In this document: piece by piece, positions 25,523-34,544 of the stretch
Position numbering within the stretch: position 1 is the stretch's first letter
Layout: each line of letters starts with the position of its first letter
From: Rhizobium leucaenae USDA 9039
GTDB lineage: Bacteria > Pseudomonadota > Alphaproteobacteria > Rhizobiales > Rhizobiaceae
Length of the DNA: 64,000 nucleotides
NCBI RefSeq assembly: GCF_000426285.1
Contig: NZ_AUFB01000003.1
Coordinates: 124,001-188,000, forward strand
Direction of reading: 5' to 3'
Position numbers and translations under genes: made by a program
Notes under the pieces: generated by a model
What the model was told of the DNA's origin: nothing
Database searches by the model: none
Seen by the model: the letters and a program-made list of their open reading frames with translations, nothing else

Positions 25523-26623
25523 TCAGCCTTTCTTGCCGCCCAGAGCGTATCTCGCGATCTCTATCCCCATGGCCTTTTCGACTGAGGGATAGACGGTCGG
25601 ATCGAGCACACTGGCAGACAGCGGAATGATATCCATCGGCACATGCAGGATGAAAACCTTCATGCCCTCATGCAACTGGCCGACGCTCAAGGGCTCGCCT
25701 TCCGGCGACAACGTGGTGATGACGGAGGGGAAGGTCGCGAGGCGCTTGCCACCGGTATCTTCGACGGCCATGTATTCGTTCATCACATGCATGACCACGG
25801 CCTTGTCGCCGCTGCCGACCGTGACGGTGCCAATATCGAAGGCTTCCTTCGTATAGACGACATCCTTCTTAGTGATCGTGCCTTCGGCCAAGATATGGCC
25901 TCCGGTCGTCTTGCAGATGGCGTCGATGACGGCGCCACCGCCCTTCTTCTCCGCCTCGCTAATCGCTTCGCCGAGCGAAAGCGCCATGGAGATGCCGCCA
26001 AGCGCCGCATGCGTGCGGACATAGGAGGCGCGCAGCGGATTGCGGCAGGAGGCGATAAAGCCGCCGGACTGATCGGAGGCTGCGCGCAGGATCGGCGAAA
26101 TCTTCGCCGTCGCGCCCTTTACGACCAGCTCGATATAGCGGTTCTCGGCGCGATTGCCGCCGACGGCGGTCTGGATCATCTGTTCGGGCGAACCGGCCAT
26201 GCCGATCGAGCCCATGTCGCCGGTCGGATGAGCGCGGATGTCGCCGACCGCATCCACGACCTTCGTTCCAAGGATGGCCGATGGCAGCCAGCCGTTCAGC
26301 GTCGAGGACTTGCCGTTCTGGCCGATGATCAGGCCGGAAAGCTTCTCGCCGAGCTCGTCCTGCAGCAGTTGCACGGCTTTCACGTAATCGATGCCCTGCA
26401 TTTCCCAGGCAGTCGTGGAGGCCGGTGCGCCGATGGCGGCGGCCGTGGCGATCCAGTCGTCGTCGCCGAGTTCGTCGATCGACACCAGCTCCGGCTTACC
26501 GACATTGACGGCCGCATAGCCGAGCATACGGCCGTGATCGGCCCAGCCGCCGCCGCCGGCGGCGTAAACCGAGCCGCCCTTGACGGCCGCTTCCACATCC
26601 TTGGCAACGAGTACGCGTCCCAT
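25523..26623 (-). CDS. DUF917 protein, S-methyl thiohydantoin desulfurase family; predicted thiohydantoin-propionate desulfhydrase
   Basis: A 366-aa protein of the DUF917 / S-methyl thiohydantoin desulfurase family, starting MGRVLVAKDVEAAVKGG with GGGGWADHGRML close behind. DUF917 proteins are often linked to hydantoinase-type genes. In the bacterial ergothioneine pathway a desulfhydrase removes sulfur from 3-(5-oxo-2-thioxoimidazolidin-4-yl)propionate to give hydantoin-5-propionate, and this gene fits that step. It sits 3 bp after the M20 hydrolase gene. Reaction assignment is inference from family and context. Confidence 0.78.
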   Translation of the reverse strand: MGRVLVAKDVEAAVKGGSVYAAGGGGWADHGRMLGYAAVNVGKPELVSIDELGDDDWIATAAAIGAPASTTAWEMQGIDYVKAVQLLQDELGEKLSGLIIGQNGKSSTLNGWLPSAILGTKVVDAVGDIRAHPTGDMGSIGMAGSPEQMIQTAVGGNRAENRYIELVVKGATAKISPILRAASDQSGGFIASCRNPLRASYVRTHAALGGISMALSLGEAISEAEKKGGGAVIDAICKTTGGHILAEGTITKKDVVYTKEAFDIGTVTVGSGDKAVVMHVMNEYMAVEDTGGKRLATFPSVITTLSPEGEPLSVGQLHEGMKVFILHVPMDIIPLSASVLDPTVYPSVEKAMGIEIARYALGGKKG

Positions 26624-26626
26624 TGG

Positions 26627-27901
26627 CTACTCCCGGTTTGGCTTGAGGTTCCTGTCCATGTCGCGCACTGCTTCGAACAGCACGGCGGCGCCTATGGCGA
26701 TGTCGTTATTCTCGGCCCATTCCTCGGCACAATGGCTGCGGCCTTCCTTGCAGGGCACGAAGATCATGGCGGCAGGGGCGACCTTGGCGATCCAGGCCGT
26801 GTCGTGGCCGGCACCCGAGGCCATGCGGCGGTGCTTGGCCCCGACCGTGTCGCAGGCGCGCTCAAGCGTTTCGAGCAACACCGGAGCGCCGGGGGTCGGC
26901 ATGTTGTCGGAGACGCGCACCGGCGGATTGATCGTCACGCCGTAATCGGCCGCGATGGTCTTCACCTCACCATCGATCCAGGCGAGGAACTCTTCCATGT
27001 CGCTGCGGATTTCGGCGCGGCCGTCGATCAGCAGCACCACCTTCGATGGCACGACATTGGCCGCATTCGGCTCGATGCGGAATTCGCCCACGGTGGCGGC
27101 GAAATGGCCCGGCGTCTTCGCTTGCTCGGCTGCTCGGCTCCGGATGTCGAGCACGAGCTGCGATGCCGCCACCAGCGCATCGGCGCGCCGGTCCATCGGC
27201 GTCGTGCCGGCATGGTCGGCGCGGCCTTCCACGGTGATCTCGATGCGGGTAATGCCGGCGATCGCCGTGACAATGCCGATATCCTCATTCTCGGCTTCCA
27301 GCACAGGACCCTGCTCGATATGCAGTTCCAGGAAGCCGGCGAGATCCGGGCGCTTCTGGGCGAGCAGCACCGAAGGGTCGCCACCGACCTCGGCAATCCC
27401 TTGCGAAAGCGTGCGGTCGCCGCTCACGCGGGAGAGCCATGCCTCGGGGATCTGCCCGGTCATGCCGCGGCTGCCGATGCAGGACACGCCGAAGATGCTG
27501 ACTTCCTCGGCCAGAAAGTCGACGATCTCCAGATCATGATCCAACTCGATATCGCGATCGCTCAGGGAGCGCGCGACTTCCAGCGCCGCAATCGTGCCGG
27601 CGATGCCGTCGAAGCGACCGCCATCGGGCACGGTGTCCGAATGCGATCCGACCAGGATCGTCCCAAGGCCAGGTTTGGTGCCGGGGCGCCTGCCGATCAG
27701 ATTGCCGGCGGCATCGATGCGCGTTTCCAGCCCGGCAGCTTTCATACGGGCTTCAATGTAAGCGCGGCCTTCCAAAAACAGCGGCGAAAAGGCGCGGCGC
27801 GTCCACGGGTGACCGGGTTCGGTGATCCCCGCCAGAGCCTCGATATCCTCGGCGATGCGATCGGCGTTGACGGGCAGGTTGTGGCGTTTCGATTGATTCA
27901 T
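26627..27901 (-). CDS. M20-family carbamoyl-amino-acid hydrolase; predicted N-carbamoyl-L-glutamate amidohydrolase
   Basis: A 424-aa zinc or manganese amidohydrolase of the allantoate amidohydrolase / N-carbamoyl-L-amino-acid hydrolase family. Metal-site motifs: GSHSDTVPDGGRFDG (His87, Asp98), AEEVSIFG (Glu132/Glu133) and ELHIEQGP. GRADHAGTTPMDRR marks the dimerisation-domain arm. Predicted to release glutamate, CO2 and ammonia from N-carbamoyl-glutamate, the last step of the pathway. The start codon overlaps the upstream stop (TGATG), indicating tight coupling with the amidohydrolase gene. Allantoate is an alternative substrate, but no other ureide genes are present. Confidence 0.85.
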   Translation of the reverse strand: MNQSKRHNLPVNADRIAEDIEALAGITEPGHPWTRRAFSPLFLEGRAYIEARMKAAGLETRIDAAGNLIGRRPGTKPGLGTILVGSHSDTVPDGGRFDGIAGTIAALEVARSLSDRDIELDHDLEIVDFLAEEVSIFGVSCIGSRGMTGQIPEAWLSRVSGDRTLSQGIAEVGGDPSVLLAQKRPDLAGFLELHIEQGPVLEAENEDIGIVTAIAGITRIEITVEGRADHAGTTPMDRRADALVAASQLVLDIRSRAAEQAKTPGHFAATVGEFRIEPNAANVVPSKVVLLIDGRAEIRSDMEEFLAWIDGEVKTIAADYGVTINPPVRVSDNMPTPGAPVLLETLERACDTVGAKHRRMASGAGHDTAWIAKVAPAAMIFVPCKEGRSHCAEEWAENNDIAIGAAVLFEAVRDMDRNLKPNRE

Positions 27902-29283
27902 CAGGCAGTCTCTCCGGCGATAATCTGGCGAGGAAGCGGGCGGACAAATCTGCCGCTGCCCGGCTCGGCCAATACTTTGTTTCTGTCGGCAATCTGCTTG
28001 CCTCTGAGATAGGTGGCGGATACCGTCCAAGGCAGGCGGATGCCGTTATAGGGGCTCCAGCCGACGACATTGTTGCCGCTCGAAGCGGCGTCGTAGACGG
28101 TTTCTCGCGGCTCCAGCACGACGATGTCGGCATCCGTGCCAGGGGTCAGCGCGCCCTTGATATGGTCGAGGCGGAAGTGCCTGGCGGGATTCTCCGCCAT
28201 CAGCTTCGCCGCCCAGGTGAGCGACACGCCGCGCTCCAACGCGCCCTTGACGAAGAGCGGCACCATGACTTCGAGGCCTGGAACGCCCGACGCATTCGAA
28301 AGCATATCCGAATTGGTCTTGCGGTTCTCCGACCAACTGACATGATCCGTCGAGACGAGCCAGACATTGCCCTCCGCCACTTTGCGCCATAGCGTCTCCA
28401 CTTCGGCGCGCGGGCGGATCGGCGGGTTGATCTTCGCCTTGCCGCCAAGGCGCTTCACGTCGTTTTCCTCGTCCAGCGTCAGATAGTGAATGCAGCACTC
28501 CACCGTCGCCTCGAAGCCGTCGCGGCGGTAGGCGCGGGCAATATCGTAGCCGCGGCCGAGCGAACAGTGCACCACATGTGCGGGGCAGCCGGTGTTCGCG
28601 CCCGTTTCGAAGATCGTATGCATAGCGAGCAGTTCAGTGATCGGCGGCCGTGACAGGCCGTGGGCGCGGTAGTCGGTAATGCCGCTCGCCTTCACCTGCT
28701 CCATATAGGTCCGAACCGCTTCGTCATCCTCATTGTGCACGCCGGCCGTCAGTCCCGTCGGTGCGATCGCTGCGAAGCAGGCGTCGAGCAGGGCAGGCGG
28801 GATGCGCGGGAAGCGCTTGGGATCCGTGCCGAATGTCGAGAATTTGAAGGCGGCGACGCCGGCCTCCACCATTTCGCGAATGCGTGCAGCACCTTCCTCC
28901 GGATCGACCGTGCCGTAAAGCGCGAAGTCGACGCGGGCTTGTGGGGCGGCATGATCGATCTTCTTCTTCACTGCCGCTGCCGAGCATACGAGATTGCCTT
29001 CATCATAGGGCATGTCGACGATGGTGGTAACGCCGCCGGCCGCTGCCGAGCGTGTCGACCAGACGAAGTCCTCCTGATCCTTTTGGGAGAGAGAATGCAC
29101 CTGCGCGTCGATCGCGCCGGGCAGGATCAGCGCTTTTCCGAGCAGATGTCGTTCGCTCCCTGCTGGTGGGACGCCGATGCCGATCTCAGCGATCTTGCCG
29201 TCACGCACGGCAACATAACCCTCTTCCACGATGCGATCGGGAAGAACCACGGTGCCCTGCAGAACGAGATCGAAATCAGCCAT
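27901..29283 (-). CDS. Hydantoinase/allantoinase-type cyclic amidohydrolase; predicted hydantoin-5-propionate hydrolase
   Basis: A 460-aa TIM-barrel amidohydrolase of the dihydropyrimidinase/allantoinase group, ATG at 29283 (MADFDLVLQG). The first metal motif, normally His-x-His, reads Gln61-Val-His63 (DAQVHS), so one ligand is replaced. Later motifs GVHNEDD, HVVHCS and the Asp in STDHVSW are present, as is the lysine in AAFKFSTFG. Predicted to open hydantoin-5-propionate to N-carbamoyl-glutamate. Second gene of the operon, 26 bp after the lyase and overlapping the M20 gene. Confidence 0.83.
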   Translation of the reverse strand: MADFDLVLQGTVVLPDRIVEEGYVAVRDGKIAEIGIGVPPAGSERHLLGKALILPGAIDAQVHSLSQKDQEDFVWSTRSAAAGGVTTIVDMPYDEGNLVCSAAAVKKKIDHAAPQARVDFALYGTVDPEEGAARIREMVEAGVAAFKFSTFGTDPKRFPRIPPALLDACFAAIAPTGLTAGVHNEDDEAVRTYMEQVKASGITDYRAHGLSRPPITELLAMHTIFETGANTGCPAHVVHCSLGRGYDIARAYRRDGFEATVECCIHYLTLDEENDVKRLGGKAKINPPIRPRAEVETLWRKVAEGNVWLVSTDHVSWSENRKTNSDMLSNASGVPGLEVMVPLFVKGALERGVSLTWAAKLMAENPARHFRLDHIKGALTPGTDADIVVLEPRETVYDAASSGNNVVGWSPYNGIRLPWTVSATYLRGKQIADRNKVLAEPGSGRFVRPLPRQIIAGETA

Positions 29284-29309
29284 ATCCAGTCTCCCGCTCA
29301 CCGGTTTGT

Positions 29310-30893
29310 TCAGATCACCACGGTATCGCGATAAAGCCGCTCTTCGACCCGCTCCAGCGAGCCAAGGGCGAAGAAATCATCATAGGCGAGGATCGGCGCC
29401 TGGGCGATCATTTCGGACACGAAGGCCTCTGAACCTAATTCCTCCTCGATCGCCTCGACTTCAGCCGATAGTGGCCGGTCGACGACATAGAAGTCGGCAT
29501 GTTTGCGCACGACATCGTAGAGCATGCGCGCCACACCCTCCGGCTTGTCGCCGAGAATGTCGATCGCCTGCGCCGAGAGCAGGGCTTCCAATGCCGCAAG
29601 ACGCTTCAGCGCGCGCATCTGCCGGTCGAAACGTTCGATCACCAGCGGCAGGAAGGCGGCTTCATCCTCCATGCCAGCCGCGACCACCAGCGACTGCGCC
29701 GAGACCGGATTGGACATGGACAGCACCCGCGAAAAGATCTCGCCGGCAAGCTTGATGATCGGGCCGAAGCCGGTGGCGATCTTGCCTTCTGGCACCAGAT
29801 TGACCGGCAGGCCGCGCCGCTGGCCATTGCCGAGCAGGACGCAGCGGTTGAACGCATTGCGCGCCGCATGCGCCATGCAGATGACCGCGGCCTCGAGGAG
29901 GATGGTCACGTCGAGCGGCAGCGATCCGCCCGATGTCATGACGCGACCATCGACGATGACGGGATTGTCGTCGGAGCGGCCCGTCGCCGCCAGGATCTTG
30001 TGACCGGCGGCCAGCAGATTTTCAATCACCGCGCCGAAGACCTGGCCGATCATGCGCAGGCTCAACGGGTCCTGCACATGTGTTGCCACGGGCCAAGGCC
30101 ATTCTTCAGAGGCGTTGCAGAGCCAGGAGCCAATCAGCGCTTCACGCGCGGTGCCGACATGACGTACTGCATGCCAGGGATCGCGCGAGGCACCGAGCGC
30201 GCCGGCTGCCATCATGCCGGTCGCGAGCAGCACGCGGATCGAGGAGGCGGCATTGCGGGTGGTCTCGGCAGCCGCTGAAAAACTGACGGCATTGACGCTG
30301 AGCGAAGCAAGGCTGTCGCGCGGCAGCATTCTCACCGGCCTGATGTCGGCCGCAGCAAAGGCATCCGCCGCCTGCATGCGCCGGCCGTGATAGACGGCTT
30401 CGCCGACCCCGGTGAGCACCGCGCCGATCTGGCCCATGAGGCCGATGTCGGCGCAGCCGATCGAGCCGGTGCGGCGCACAACGGGGATGACATCCGCATG
30501 CAGAAGCTGGAGATAGGCGTCGATCAGCTCCGGCGAGCAGCCGACTCGGCCGGTCAGCGCGGTATTGACCCGGATCGCCATGGCATTGCGGACGACGGAC
30601 ATGGAAAAGGGTGCACCCGTGCCGAAATGATGCGCGCGCACCAGGCCGAGATTGAAGGTATCAAGGTCTTCCGGCGACCACTCCACATCCTTCATCGCTC
30701 CGACGCCGGTGGTCGAGCCATAGACGGGCATTCCGGACTCGATCGTGCTTTCGAGAACTTCGCGTGCGGCGCGCACGCGCACCAGGCCGCTTTCCGATGC
30801 CGAGGGCATCACGACACCCGCGCCGATCCGCACCAGATCACTGAACCCTAAGGGTTGTCCGGTGAGTTCGATGCCGGCTTTCTGACGCTCCAT
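29310..30893 (-). CDS. Histidine ammonia-lyase-family enzyme without MIO triad; predicted ergothionase
   Basis: A 527-aa member of the aromatic amino-acid lyase family. The catalytic Tyr region is kept (VYGSTTGVG, Tyr58), but where ammonia-lyases have GSVG-Ala-Ser-Gly this protein has GSIG-Cys147-Ala148-Asp149, so the MIO cofactor cannot form in the usual way. Ergothionase, which expels trimethylamine from ergothioneine, belongs to this family and is reported to work without MIO. The downstream enzymes match the rest of ergothioneine catabolism. The ATG at 30893 has GGAG about 11 nt upstream. First gene of the operon; two palindromes lie just upstream. Confidence 0.8.
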   Translation of the reverse strand: MERQKAGIELTGQPLGFSDLVRIGAGVVMPSASESGLVRVRAAREVLESTIESGMPVYGSTTGVGAMKDVEWSPEDLDTFNLGLVRAHHFGTGAPFSMSVVRNAMAIRVNTALTGRVGCSPELIDAYLQLLHADVIPVVRRTGSIGCADIGLMGQIGAVLTGVGEAVYHGRRMQAADAFAAADIRPVRMLPRDSLASLSVNAVSFSAAAETTRNAASSIRVLLATGMMAAGALGASRDPWHAVRHVGTAREALIGSWLCNASEEWPWPVATHVQDPLSLRMIGQVFGAVIENLLAAGHKILAATGRSDDNPVIVDGRVMTSGGSLPLDVTILLEAAVICMAHAARNAFNRCVLLGNGQRRGLPVNLVPEGKIATGFGPIIKLAGEIFSRVLSMSNPVSAQSLVVAAGMEDEAAFLPLVIERFDRQMRALKRLAALEALLSAQAIDILGDKPEGVARMLYDVVRKHADFYVVDRPLSAEVEAIEEELGSEAFVSEMIAQAPILAYDDFFALGSLERVEERLYRDTVVI

Positions 30894-30919
30894 CTTTGCT
30901 GTTCTCCTTTCCCGCAAGG

Positions 30920-30933
30920 TTATGCGAGCATAA
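30920..30933. promoter_or_regulatory. Palindrome 1 upstream of the ergothionase-type operon
   Basis: TTATGC-GA-GCATAA, 6-bp perfect arms, about 27 bp before the start codon at 30893. It overlaps a possible -10 (TATGCT on the minus strand). Candidate operator. Confidence 0.45.
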
Positions 30934-30940
30934 TCGATAA

Positions 30941-30952
30941 TGGGATATCCCA
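30941..30952. promoter_or_regulatory. Palindrome 2 upstream of the ergothionase-type operon
   Basis: TGGGATATCCCA, a perfect 12-bp palindrome, 7 bp from palindrome 1 and within the -35/spacer region of the presumed promoter. No regulator gene is adjacent, so the protein that binds is unknown. Confidence 0.45.
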
Positions 30953-31079
30953 AATGTCGAACACCCAATGCGCCGCATACAAAAGCACGCGCAAAATCTG
31001 CCGCAGTACCTTCAATGACCTATCACGGCCAAAAGGGGAGGCATCCATTTCTATTGAACGACATGGCCGTGGAAATAGA

Positions 31080-32654
31080 TCAGCTCAAAAGCCATGCAAT
31101 GTAAATCAGCACGAGCGCGATGATCCAGAGCGCCAGGCGTCCGGAACGGCTGTGCCGCGCCTCGGCCTTGCCGATCGCCTCCGCCGTTTGCGGGTCGAAG
31201 CGCAGGCCGTTTTCGCTCATGGCGAGGAGTTCGTGGTGGAATTTTTCGGTCTTGGCCGCGATTTCGGGGACGGCTTCGGCAAGTTTGACAGCAGCTTTGA
31301 AACCGTCCTTCAGGTCGGTTACGATGCGTTTGGGCCCAAGATTGGTGCGGATCCAATCGCCGACGACGGGCTCCGACGCCTTCCACATGTTGAAGCGCGG
31401 ATTGAGCATGCGCGACACGCCTTCGACCACGACCATGGTCTTCTGCAGCATGACGAGCTCCGGCCGCGTCTCCATATCGAAAAGTTCGGTCACTTCGAAG
31501 AGCAGCGTCAGCAGCTTGCCCATGGAGATCGTCTCGGCCGGCTGGCCGTGGATCGGCTCGCCGATGGCGCGGATCGCCTGCGCGAAACTCTCGGTATTGT
31601 GATGCGCCGGCACGTAACCGGCCTCGAAATGCACCTCGGCGACACGGATATAGTCGCGGGTGATGAAGCCGTAGAGAATTTCGGCCAGGAATCGGCGTTC
31701 CTTTTTGCCGAGGCGCCCGACGATGCCCATGTCGACGGCGACGATCTCGCCTTCGGTATCGACGAAGAGATTACCGGGATGCATGTCGGCGTGGAAGAAG
31801 CCGTCGCGCAGCGTATGCCGCAGGAAGGACTGGATCAGCGTGTCGGCGAGCACGTTGAGATCGTGGCCCGCGGCCTTCAGCCCCTCGACATCGGACATCT
31901 TGACGCCGTCGATCCACTCCATGGTGATGACGTCGCGGCCGGTGCGTTCCCAATCGACCTCGGGGACGCGGAAGCCGGGGTCCTTCCTGGTGTTTTCGGC
32001 GATTTCCGAGAGAGCGGCCGCCTCCAGCCGCAGATCCATCTCGATCTTGGTGGTCTGCTCCAGTGTCCGCGTCACTTCGACGGGCCGCAAGCGGCGGCTT
32101 GACGGCATGAAGCGTTCCTGCAGACCGGCGACAAGATACATCGCCTTGATATCGTTGACGAAGCGCTGGCGCACACCGGGTCGAATCACTTTGACAGCAA
32201 CGCGCTTGCGGCCTTGAGCTGTCTGCACTTCCGCCGGATGAACCTGCGCAATCGACGCGGCCGCAAATGGTTCGTCAAAGCTTACATATAGATCGTCGAG
32301 CGAGCGACCGAGCGAACCCTCGATTGCAGCCTTTGCCGCCGCATTCGGAAAGAACGCCATGCGGTCCTGCAATTGCGAAAGGTCGTTGGCCATGTCGACG
32401 CCGACGACATCGGGTCGCGTCGCCAGAAACTGGCCGATCTTCACATAGGACGGTCCGAGACGTTCGACGGCCTTGGCCAGGCGGTCGCTGCGCGCCTGGG
32501 TCTTGGCGCGTTTGCGGGCGAAAATGCTGACAAAGGATTTCGCAAGGCTGACGGAGGGCGGCAAGCCTTCGGACGGAAGTGCGATGACCACGCCCTCGCG
32601 CACCAGCACCCAGCCGACCCTGATGAGGCCGAAATATGCGTTGAAAGCACTCAT
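31080..32654 (-). CDS. ubiB: UbiB, atypical protein kinase-like factor for ubiquinone biosynthesis
   Basis: A 524-aa ADCK/UbiB family member needed for ubiquinone synthesis at the inner membrane. The invariant KxGQ motif is in SYVKIGQFLATRPD (about residues 69-82). SIAQVHPAEV (Ala-rich P-loop), FHADMHPGNLFV and AVDMGIVGRL (kinase-like active site) follow. A hydrophobic helix ends the protein (WIIALVLIYIAWLL). The ubiE gene lies 62 bp upstream on the same strand. Often called 2-polyprenylphenol 6-hydroxylase, but a kinase/ATPase role is now favoured. Confidence 0.95.
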   Translation of the reverse strand: MSAFNAYFGLIRVGWVLVREGVVIALPSEGLPPSVSLAKSFVSIFARKRAKTQARSDRLAKAVERLGPSYVKIGQFLATRPDVVGVDMANDLSQLQDRMAFFPNAAAKAAIEGSLGRSLDDLYVSFDEPFAAASIAQVHPAEVQTAQGRKRVAVKVIRPGVRQRFVNDIKAMYLVAGLQERFMPSSRRLRPVEVTRTLEQTTKIEMDLRLEAAALSEIAENTRKDPGFRVPEVDWERTGRDVITMEWIDGVKMSDVEGLKAAGHDLNVLADTLIQSFLRHTLRDGFFHADMHPGNLFVDTEGEIVAVDMGIVGRLGKKERRFLAEILYGFITRDYIRVAEVHFEAGYVPAHHNTESFAQAIRAIGEPIHGQPAETISMGKLLTLLFEVTELFDMETRPELVMLQKTMVVVEGVSRMLNPRFNMWKASEPVVGDWIRTNLGPKRIVTDLKDGFKAAVKLAEAVPEIAAKTEKFHHELLAMSENGLRFDPQTAEAIGKAEARHSRSGRLALWIIALVLIYIAWLLS

Positions 32655-32716
32655 AGGGTCTCAATGTCTCGCTGGATGCCAGCCGAAAACCGCGTCACAT
32701 TTTTCGGAACCATACG

Positions 32717-33493
32717 TCAGAGCTTCCAGCCGGAGTGCAGGGCGGCGATGCCGCCGGTATAGTTGGTAAAGCTCACGCGCGAAAAGCCGGCCTCGCGGAT
32801 CATCGTCGCGAAATCCTGCTGGTTCGGGAATTTGCGGATCGATTCCACCAGATATTGATAGGGTTCGGCATCGCCGGTGATCGCCTTGCCGAACTGCGGA
32901 ATGGCGTTGAAGGACCAGGCATCATAGACGCGGTCGAGCAGCGGCAGGTCGACTTCGGAAAATTCCAATACCAGCAGCCGGCCACCGCGCTTCAGCACAC
33001 GATAGGCTTCTTTCAGCGCCACATCGATATGCGGCACATTGCGGATTCCGAAGGCGATCGTATAGGCGTCGAAGGAGTTGGGCTCGAAGGGCAGTTCCTC
33101 GGCATTGGCCTCGACGAAGGTGAGATTGTCGGTGAGCTTCTTCTTCGCCGCGCGCTCGGCGCCGACGGCCAGCATCGAGCCGTTGATATCGAGCACGGTC
33201 GCATGCGCCAGCCGGTTCGAGGCCTCGACGATGCGGAAGGCGATATCGCCCGTACCGCCGGCGACGTCGAGGACCTTAAAGGCAGGATCCTTGCGCGGAT
33301 TGAGCGCGGCGATCATCGCATCCTTCCAGGCCCGATGCAGGCCCATGGACATGACGTCGTTCATGATGTCGTAGCGCTTGGCGACCTTGTGGAACACCTC
33401 GTTGACGAGACCTTGCTTCTCGCCATCGGCGACTTCGCGGAAGCCATAAGATGTTTCCATGCCGCCATCGGCGGAGGTGCGGCTTTCTGCCAT
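32717..33493 (-). CDS. ubiE: Ubiquinone/menaquinone C-methyltransferase UbiE
   Basis: SAM-dependent C-methylation in ubiquinone synthesis. The 258-aa class I methyltransferase shows [14 protein letters not shown] (SAM loop, about 75-88), [21 protein letters not shown] and the C-terminal [14 protein letters not shown], all UbiE hallmarks. ATG at 33493 (MAESRTS); an upstream in-frame start is not needed. First gene of ubiE-ubiB, divergent from mutM. Confidence 0.96.
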   Translation of the reverse strand: MAESRTSADGGMETSYGFREVADGEKQGLVNEVFHKVAKRYDIMNDVMSMGLHRAWKDAMIAALNPRKDPAFKVLDVAGGTGDIAFRIVEASNRLAHATVLDINGSMLAVGAERAAKKKLTDNLTFVEANAEELPFEPNSFDAYTIAFGIRNVPHIDVALKEAYRVLKRGGRLLVLEFSEVDLPLLDRVYDAWSFNAIPQFGKAITGDAEPYQYLVESIRKFPNQQDFATMIREAGFSRVSFTNYTGGIAALHSGWKL

Positions 33494-33636
33494 CAGCTCA
33501 ACTCCGTTACACAAATTCGCGGCGGACCATGGCGAAATCGCGTTTGCCACGCTATCTCATGGGCCAGGTCACCAGCCGCAATGACTTTGGGCTATAGCTC
33601 AGATCATAAGCAGTTGAAACATAAAGATGGATAGCG

Positions 33637-34527
33637 ATGCCGGAATTACCAGAGGTCGAAACCGTGAGACGCGGGCTTGCGCCCTCCATGGAAGGCGCGC
33701 TGCTCGCCGAACTGGAGTTGCGCCGCAACGATCTGCGCTTTCCCTTTCCGGCGGAGTTTGCGCGTCTCGTCTCCGGCCGCGGCATCACGTCGCTGTCGCG
33801 CCGCGCAAAATATCTTCTGATCGATCTCGACGACGGCATGACGATCGTATCGCATCTCGGCATGTCCGGCTCGTTCCGGATCGAGAATGGTACGGTTGCC
33901 GAGACGCCGGGTGACTTCCATCATACGCGTTCGAAAGACGAGAAGCATGATCACGTCGTCTTCCATTTGAAGGGCGCCAACGGCCATACGCGCGTCATCT
34001 ACAATGATCCCCGCCGCTTCGGCTTCATGGACATCGTTCGGCGGGCGGATCTCGCCAGCCACGCGTCCTTCCGCGATCTCGGCCCCGAGCCGACCGGCAA
34101 TGAGTTGAGCGCCGATTATCTGGCTGAACGCTTCTCGGGCAGGGCGCAGCCGCTGAAAAGCGCGCTTCTCGACCAGAAGAATATCGCCGGGCTCGGCAAT
34201 ATATATGTGTGCGAGGCGCTATGGCGTTCGCATCTGTCGCCGCTGCGCGCTGCCGGGACCTTGGTGACCGAAGCCGGCCAGCCGAAAGAGGAATTGCTCA
34301 GGCTGGTCGTCGCGATCCGGGAGGTCATCGCCGATGCGATAGCTGCCGGCGGTTCGTCATTGCGCGATCATATCCAGACGGATGGTTCGCTCGGCTATTT
34401 CCAGCATTCCTTTTCCGTCTACGATCGCGAGGCGGAGCCTTGCAGGACGCCCGGCTGTGGCGGTACGGTCGCCCGCATCGTCCAGGCGGGGCGCTCTTCT
34501 TTCTATTGCGCCTCCTGCCAGAGCTAA
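33637..34527 (+). CDS. mutM: Formamidopyrimidine-DNA glycosylase (Fpg)
   Basis: Base-excision repair enzyme that removes 8-oxoguanine and formamidopyrimidines and cleaves the abasic site. The 296-aa protein begins with the catalytic Pro2-Glu3 ([10 protein letters not shown]), has the H2TH region ([14 protein letters not shown]) and ends in a zinc finger, CRTPGC ... CASC. The ATG at 33637 is fixed by the required N-terminal Pro. The enoyl-CoA hydratase gene follows after 17 bp. Confidence 0.97.
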   Translation: MPELPEVETVRRGLAPSMEGALLAELELRRNDLRFPFPAEFARLVSGRGITSLSRRAKYLLIDLDDGMTIVSHLGMSGSFRIENGTVAETPGDFHHTRSKDEKHDHVVFHLKGANGHTRVIYNDPRRFGFMDIVRRADLASHASFRDLGPEPTGNELSADYLAERFSGRAQPLKSALLDQKNIAGLGNIYVCEALWRSHLSPLRAAGTLVTEAGQPKEELLRLVVAIREVIADAIAAGGSSLRDHIQTDGSLGYFQHSFSVYDREAEPCRTPGCGGTVARIVQAGRSSFYCASCQS

Positions 34528-34544
34528 TCCGAAGGGAGAGACAC

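Noticed and set aside
25643-28012. A 789-codon open frame on the plus strand.
   Set aside because: It is antisense to the DUF917 and M20 genes, whose motifs are unmistakable. Its composition is that of a reversed high-G+C coding region and it shows no domain.
23324-30893. Reading the operon as a standard hut (histidine utilisation) operon.
   Set aside because: The lyase has no Ala-Ser-Gly triad, the hydratase loop differs, and hutI, hutG and hutC are absent while thiohydantoin and carbamoyl-glutamate enzymes are present.
30855-32102. A 415-codon plus-strand open frame.
   Set aside because: It runs across the lyase start, the promoter palindromes and the ubiB gene in antisense, and shows no family motif.
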